Shown: piece by piece, positions 60,927 through 64,000 of the stretch
Layout of the letters: every line of letters starts with the position of its first letter
How positions within the stretch are numbered: the first letter of the stretch is position 1
Assembly (NCBI GenBank): GCA_907164885.2
Contig: OU015496.1
Span: 169,868,242-169,932,241 of the forward strand
Direction: 5' to 3'
DNA length: 64,000 nucleotides
Source: Dolomedes plantarius
Lineage: Eukaryota > Arthropoda > Arachnida > Araneae > Dolomedidae
Notes under the pieces: generated by a model
Database searches by the model: none
Told to the model about the DNA's origin: nothing
The model's input: the letters and a program-made list of their open reading frames with translations, nothing else
Program-made: the position numbers and the translations under genes

Positions 60927-61629
60927 ATTTTCTCTAAATGACTGTCTGTATGCAGGACTTGGTCTTAATCCCCTGATATTTAACATGCTCATATTCTTTC
61001 GTTTGAATGCTGTGGTCGTCTTAGCAGATATCGAAAAGGCGTTTCTGCAAATATCCTTAAATGAGAAGGATAGGAATGCAGTCCGATTTTTGTTCCCAAG
61101 TTCAAATCCAGGTACAAGTAAGCATTATGACATCCAAATTTTCAGATTTTACCGTGTTCTCTTTGGTGTCAACGCCAGTCCCTTCTTGCTGTCCGCCACA
61201 ATTAAGGAACACATCGAAAAGTTTCGAGAGTTGCATCCCACTACGGTGGAAATGCTCGATAAATGTCTTTATGTAGACGACTTTGTAGGAGCTCTCGACA
61301 ACGTCTCGTCTGCCTTTCAGATGTCGCGCGAAGCCAAAAGAATTATGGCTGATGCAGGAATGAACTTGTGTAAGTGGAGTTCCAACAGCAAGGAATTGGT
61401 ACAATCATGGGAAGACCACGGGTTCAAAACCCATCCCATTCATTCAGAAGTCAATCCTCCTGACAAATTACACAAAGTTCTCGGTCTTCCGTGGCATGTT
61501 CATCAAGACTACATCACGATAGATGTGAAAAACTTGCTCGAATTTGATGAACACGAAACAAAAAGACTTGTGTTAAGAACAGCAGGAAAGCTGTACGACA
61601 TACTTGGTCTTTTAACACCATTACGATAA
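60872..61629 (+). pseudogene. pol: BEL/Pao reverse transcriptase, core
   Basis: Back in the gag frame, the protein continues at SSKKRIVFYASAHGEGEFSL, then ADIEKAFLQI (first catalytic Asp) and YVDDFVGA (the YXDD pair). KVLGLPWHV and LYDILGLLTP close the domain. It ends at an in-frame TAA at 61627-61629. The same frame goes on beyond it as RNase H, so one nonsense codon is the only break here. Confidence 0.9.
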
Positions 61630-63891
61630 CGATTATCCGTGTGCACAATAAGACTCAAATGTCTATTCCAAGAATTGTGGCTTAGGAAGTGCCCGTGGGA
61701 CGCGGAACTTCCACCAGACCTTTTCCAAATGTATACTCAATGGAGGTCTGAGTTGTCTGATATTTCGAACTTGAAAGTCCCTAGAATGATCCTCAACTCC
61801 AGCTTAGGTGATACCAACGAACTTCAAATCCATGTCTTTTCCGATGCCAGCCAAAAAGCACACGGAACCGCAGTCTATTTGAGAGTGAAGTACATTGACA
61901 AAATCACAGTGAATCTGGTTGCTTCGAAGAGTCGTGTTGCCCCATTAAAGAAACTGACTCTTCCAAAACTCGAACTGATGGGGGCGTTGCTCGCAGCCAG
62001 ACTTGCAAAAGAAGTAGAACAAATCATAAACCGAAAAGGATCAACCTCAGTTCATTTCTGGTCAGACTCCCAGATCGTATTGTTCTGGATTAAAGGACCT
62101 CACCACAAGTGGAAACAATTTGTTTCTAATCGTGTGAAGGAAATTCAGGCTCTTAGCAATCCTGAAGCTTGGTCACACGTACCGGGAAAATTAAATATTG
62201 CAGACCTTGTCACGAGAGGAGTTAGTGCAGAAGGCCTTTCAAAAAGTGAGGCCTGGTGGTCAGGTCCCGAATTCTTAAGAACAAATGAGGTCTCAGTATT
62301 TGAATGTAGTGATTCTATTCCAAAAGAATCTTATATTTTAGAATTGAAAAAAGAGTTCACTGTAGAAGATGATATGTGTTTTGCTGTAACCAATGAAAAT
62401 GTTATCTTTCATAATGACCTTCTAAAAATTACTAACAATTTTTCTAAACTTGTTCGTATAGTTTCCTATGTTTTCAGGTTTGTATATAACTGTAGAAATC
62501 CAACAGACAAAAAAGTTGGGTATATGGAGTGTCAAGAATTGAACAAATCTGAATCTTTTCTTCTAAAATTTGCCCAACGTGAGTATTTAGAAGATATCAC
62601 TACCTTGGGGAAGGGTGAGAATGTGAAAGGTAAAAGTAAATTATCTTCTCTCAATTGTTTTCTTGATAAAAATGGGCTTATACGCGTTGGAGGACGAATA
62701 ATCAATTCTAGTATTAATGAGCATACTAAACATCCCATAGTCCTCCCACCTAAACATCCCTTAACTTACATGATTGTACAGTATCTTCACTTGAAGTATT
62801 TGCATGTGGGGGCTCAAGCCTTGTTGTACCTAATATGTCAAAGGTATTGGCCGTTAAACGGTAGGAATTTATGCAGATTGGTGATACACAATTGTGTCAC
62901 ATGTACAAAGAACAAACCAGTTCTAGAGCAACAATTGATGGGCCAATTGCCCAAAGAACGCATAGAACCTTCTCTTCCATTTACGGTTACCGGTATAGAT
63001 TTTTGCGGACCTTTCCATGTAAAATTCAAAGGTCAAAGGAAAGGTGTGTTAAATAAGATATATGTAGCAATTTATGTATGTTTTTGCACTAAAGCAATTC
63101 ATTTAGACTTTGTAAGTGATTTAACATCAGCGGGGCTCATTGCCAGTTTGAGAAGACTTTTCTCCAGAAGAGGTAAGGCCGCTAAGATTTTCACTGACAA
63201 TGGACGAAATTTCGTTGGCGCAAATGCCGAACTAAAACGACTTCTAAAAATTGTAAATTCACCGGATAAACCAATGGCTCAATATTTCACTGAGGAGAAA
63301 ATTGATTGGCATTATAGCCCCACAAAATCTCCAAATTTTGGGGGATTATGTGAAGCCGGTGTGAAATCCTTTAAATTTCACTTAAAGCGCATAGCAGGAA
63401 ATTCTCATTTTACTTTGGAAGAATTCATTACGATCTTGGCGGAAATTGAAGGAGTTCTAACCTCCAGGCCATTGACTCCATTGTCAGCTGATTTTGAGAA
63501 TTTTGAAACCCTAACTCCAGGGCATTTTCTTATTGGGAGACCCATCACTTCCATCGCGGAACCCCAACTTACAAATATTGATGAAAATAGACTCAGTAAG
63601 TGGGAAAGGATTTCTAAAGCCTCTCAAAGAATTTGGAGACTTTGGAAAAGAGATTACTTAAATAATTTACAAGAACGCCATAAATGGCAATTCAGTAAGA
63701 ACAACGTAAGGGTAGGGACCTTAGTGTTGGTGAAGGAAGAAAACTTACCAGGCACTAAGTGGTTAACAGGAAGAGTAGAAGAAATATTCAATGGAAGTGA
63801 TGGGAAAGTGAGAGTGGTGAACATACGTTTACCACAAGGTAACATACTTAAAAGATGTGTACGAAATATTTGTGTATTACTTGTGTACTAA
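61630..63891 (+). CDS. pol: BEL/Pao RNase H and integrase
   Basis: The frame goes on from the stop to GTACTAA at 63889-63891. RNase H: HVFSDASQKAHGTAVYL, LPKLELMGALLAARL and FWSDSQIV. Integrase: a zinc-binding HLKYLHVG...CVTCTKNK, then the DDE core with TGIDFCGPF, FTDNGRNFVGA and GGLCEAGVKS, and a DUF5641-type end (VGTLVLVKEENLPGTKWLTG). All key residues that I can see are intact. No envelope frame follows in the window. Confidence 0.93.
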   Translation, partial: RLSVCTIRLKCLFQELWLRKCPWDAELPPDLFQMYTQWRSELSDISNLKVPRMILNSSLGDTNELQIHVFSDASQKAHGTAVYLRVKYIDKITVNLVASKSRVAPLKKLTLPKLELMGALLAARLAKEVEQIINRKGSTSVHFWSDSQIVLFWIKGPHHKWKQFVSNRVKEIQALSNPEAWSHVPGKLNIADLVTRGVSAEGLSKSEAWWSGPEFLRTNEVSVFECSDSIPKESYILELKKEFTVEDDMCFAVTNENVIFHNDLLKITNNFSKLVRIVSYVFRFVYNCRNPTDKKVGYMECQELNKSESFLLKFAQREYLEDITTLGKGENVKGKSKLSSLNCFLDKNGLIRVGGRIINSSINEHTKHPIVLPPKHPLTYMIVQYLHLKYLHVGAQALLYLICQRYWPLNGRNLCRLVIHNCVTCTKNKPVLEQQLMGQLPKERIEPSLPFTVTGIDFCGPFHVKFKGQRKGVLNKIYVAIYVCFCTKAIHLDFVSDLTSAGLIASLRRLFSRRGKAAKIFTDNGRNFVGANAELKRLLKIVNSPDKPMAQYFTEEKIDWHYSPTKSPNFGGLCEAGVKSFKFHLKRIAGNSHFTLEEFITILAEIEGVLTSRPLTPLSADFENFETLTPGHFLIGRPITSIAEPQLTNIDENRLSKWERISKASQRIWRLWKRDYLNNLQERHKWQFSKNNVRVGTLVLVKEENLPGTKWLTGRVEEIFNGSDGKVRVVNIRLPQGNILKRCVRNICVLLVY

Positions 63892-64000
63892 TTATTGTGT
63901 TAAGTTTCCTTTTATTTTTTTCATTGTATGCATATTTGATATTTATGTTGTAAGTGTAACTATTATTGTAGAACTTTCATTTAAACATACATTGTATTGT
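63892..64000. other. sequence after integrase, element end not reached
   Basis: T-rich. I see neither a polypurine tract nor a copy of the proposed 5' LTR, so the 3' LTR must lie beyond the window or the element's end differs. Confidence 0.5.

Overview
This is a eukaryotic, AT-rich window of animal nuclear DNA. It has long introns with GT-AG splice sites, and it is crowded with arthropod-type mobile elements: BEL/Pao, mariner DD41D, Tc1, hAT, a piggyBac-like element, an I/Jockey-type non-LTR element, tRNA-derived SINEs and many MITEs. The source is most likely an arthropod. A chelicerate would fit the density of repeats and the long introns, but nothing in the window proves it.

Region 1 (about 1-39,340) is one host gene on the + strand: the 3' part of MED25, Mediator complex subunit 25. 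Sixteen coding exons join in one unbroken reading frame of about 911 codons, and every junction phase agrees. They encode the C-terminal half of the von Willebrand A domain, a long Pro/Gln/Ser-rich linker, the PTOV/ACID activator-binding domain, a Gln-rich tail with a 31-residue polyglutamine run, a conserved LRSLL nuclear-receptor box, and a short leucine-rich C-terminus ending at a TGA at 39,299-39,301. The first exons (roughly the first 100 residues) are not in the window.

The MED25 introns hold most of the mobile DNA. The 7.4-kb intron between 6,227 and 13,618 contains a nested set of elements. A decayed I/Jockey-type retrotransposon (minus strand) is split at a TTAA by a piggyBac-like element with CCCTATA ends, and that element in turn contains pieces of a hAT, a Tc1 and a DD41D mariner transposase. 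A nearly complete 1,303-bp DD41D mariner with matching inverted repeats and TA target duplication sits at 28,070-29,372. A hAT-type MITE with a perfect 8-bp target duplication lies only 7 bp beyond a MED25 5' splice site.

Region 2 (about 39,340-58,290) shows no confident host gene. It is a patchwork of tRNA-derived SINEs (at least four head types), hAT MITEs, TA- and TTA-targeting MITEs, a 767-bp fold-back element, a family of short elements that start with ACTAGC and end with a TATATAGAT tail, (TA)n tracts, and one short possible first coding exon at 54,891.

Region 3 (about 58,294-64,000) is a BEL/Pao LTR retrotransposon on the + strand: a probable 5' LTR, gag, protease, reverse transcriptase, RNase H and integrase. 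The coding region has two compensating frame changes and one in-frame stop, so this copy is probably not autonomous. The 3' LTR lies outside the window.

I did not find a new biological system. The items most worth a second look are the nested transposon stack with its Tc1/mariner chimera, the almost intact DD41D mariner, the hAT MITE beside the MED25 splice donor, the adjoining MITE pair at 51.7-52.5 kb, and the 767-bp fold-back.
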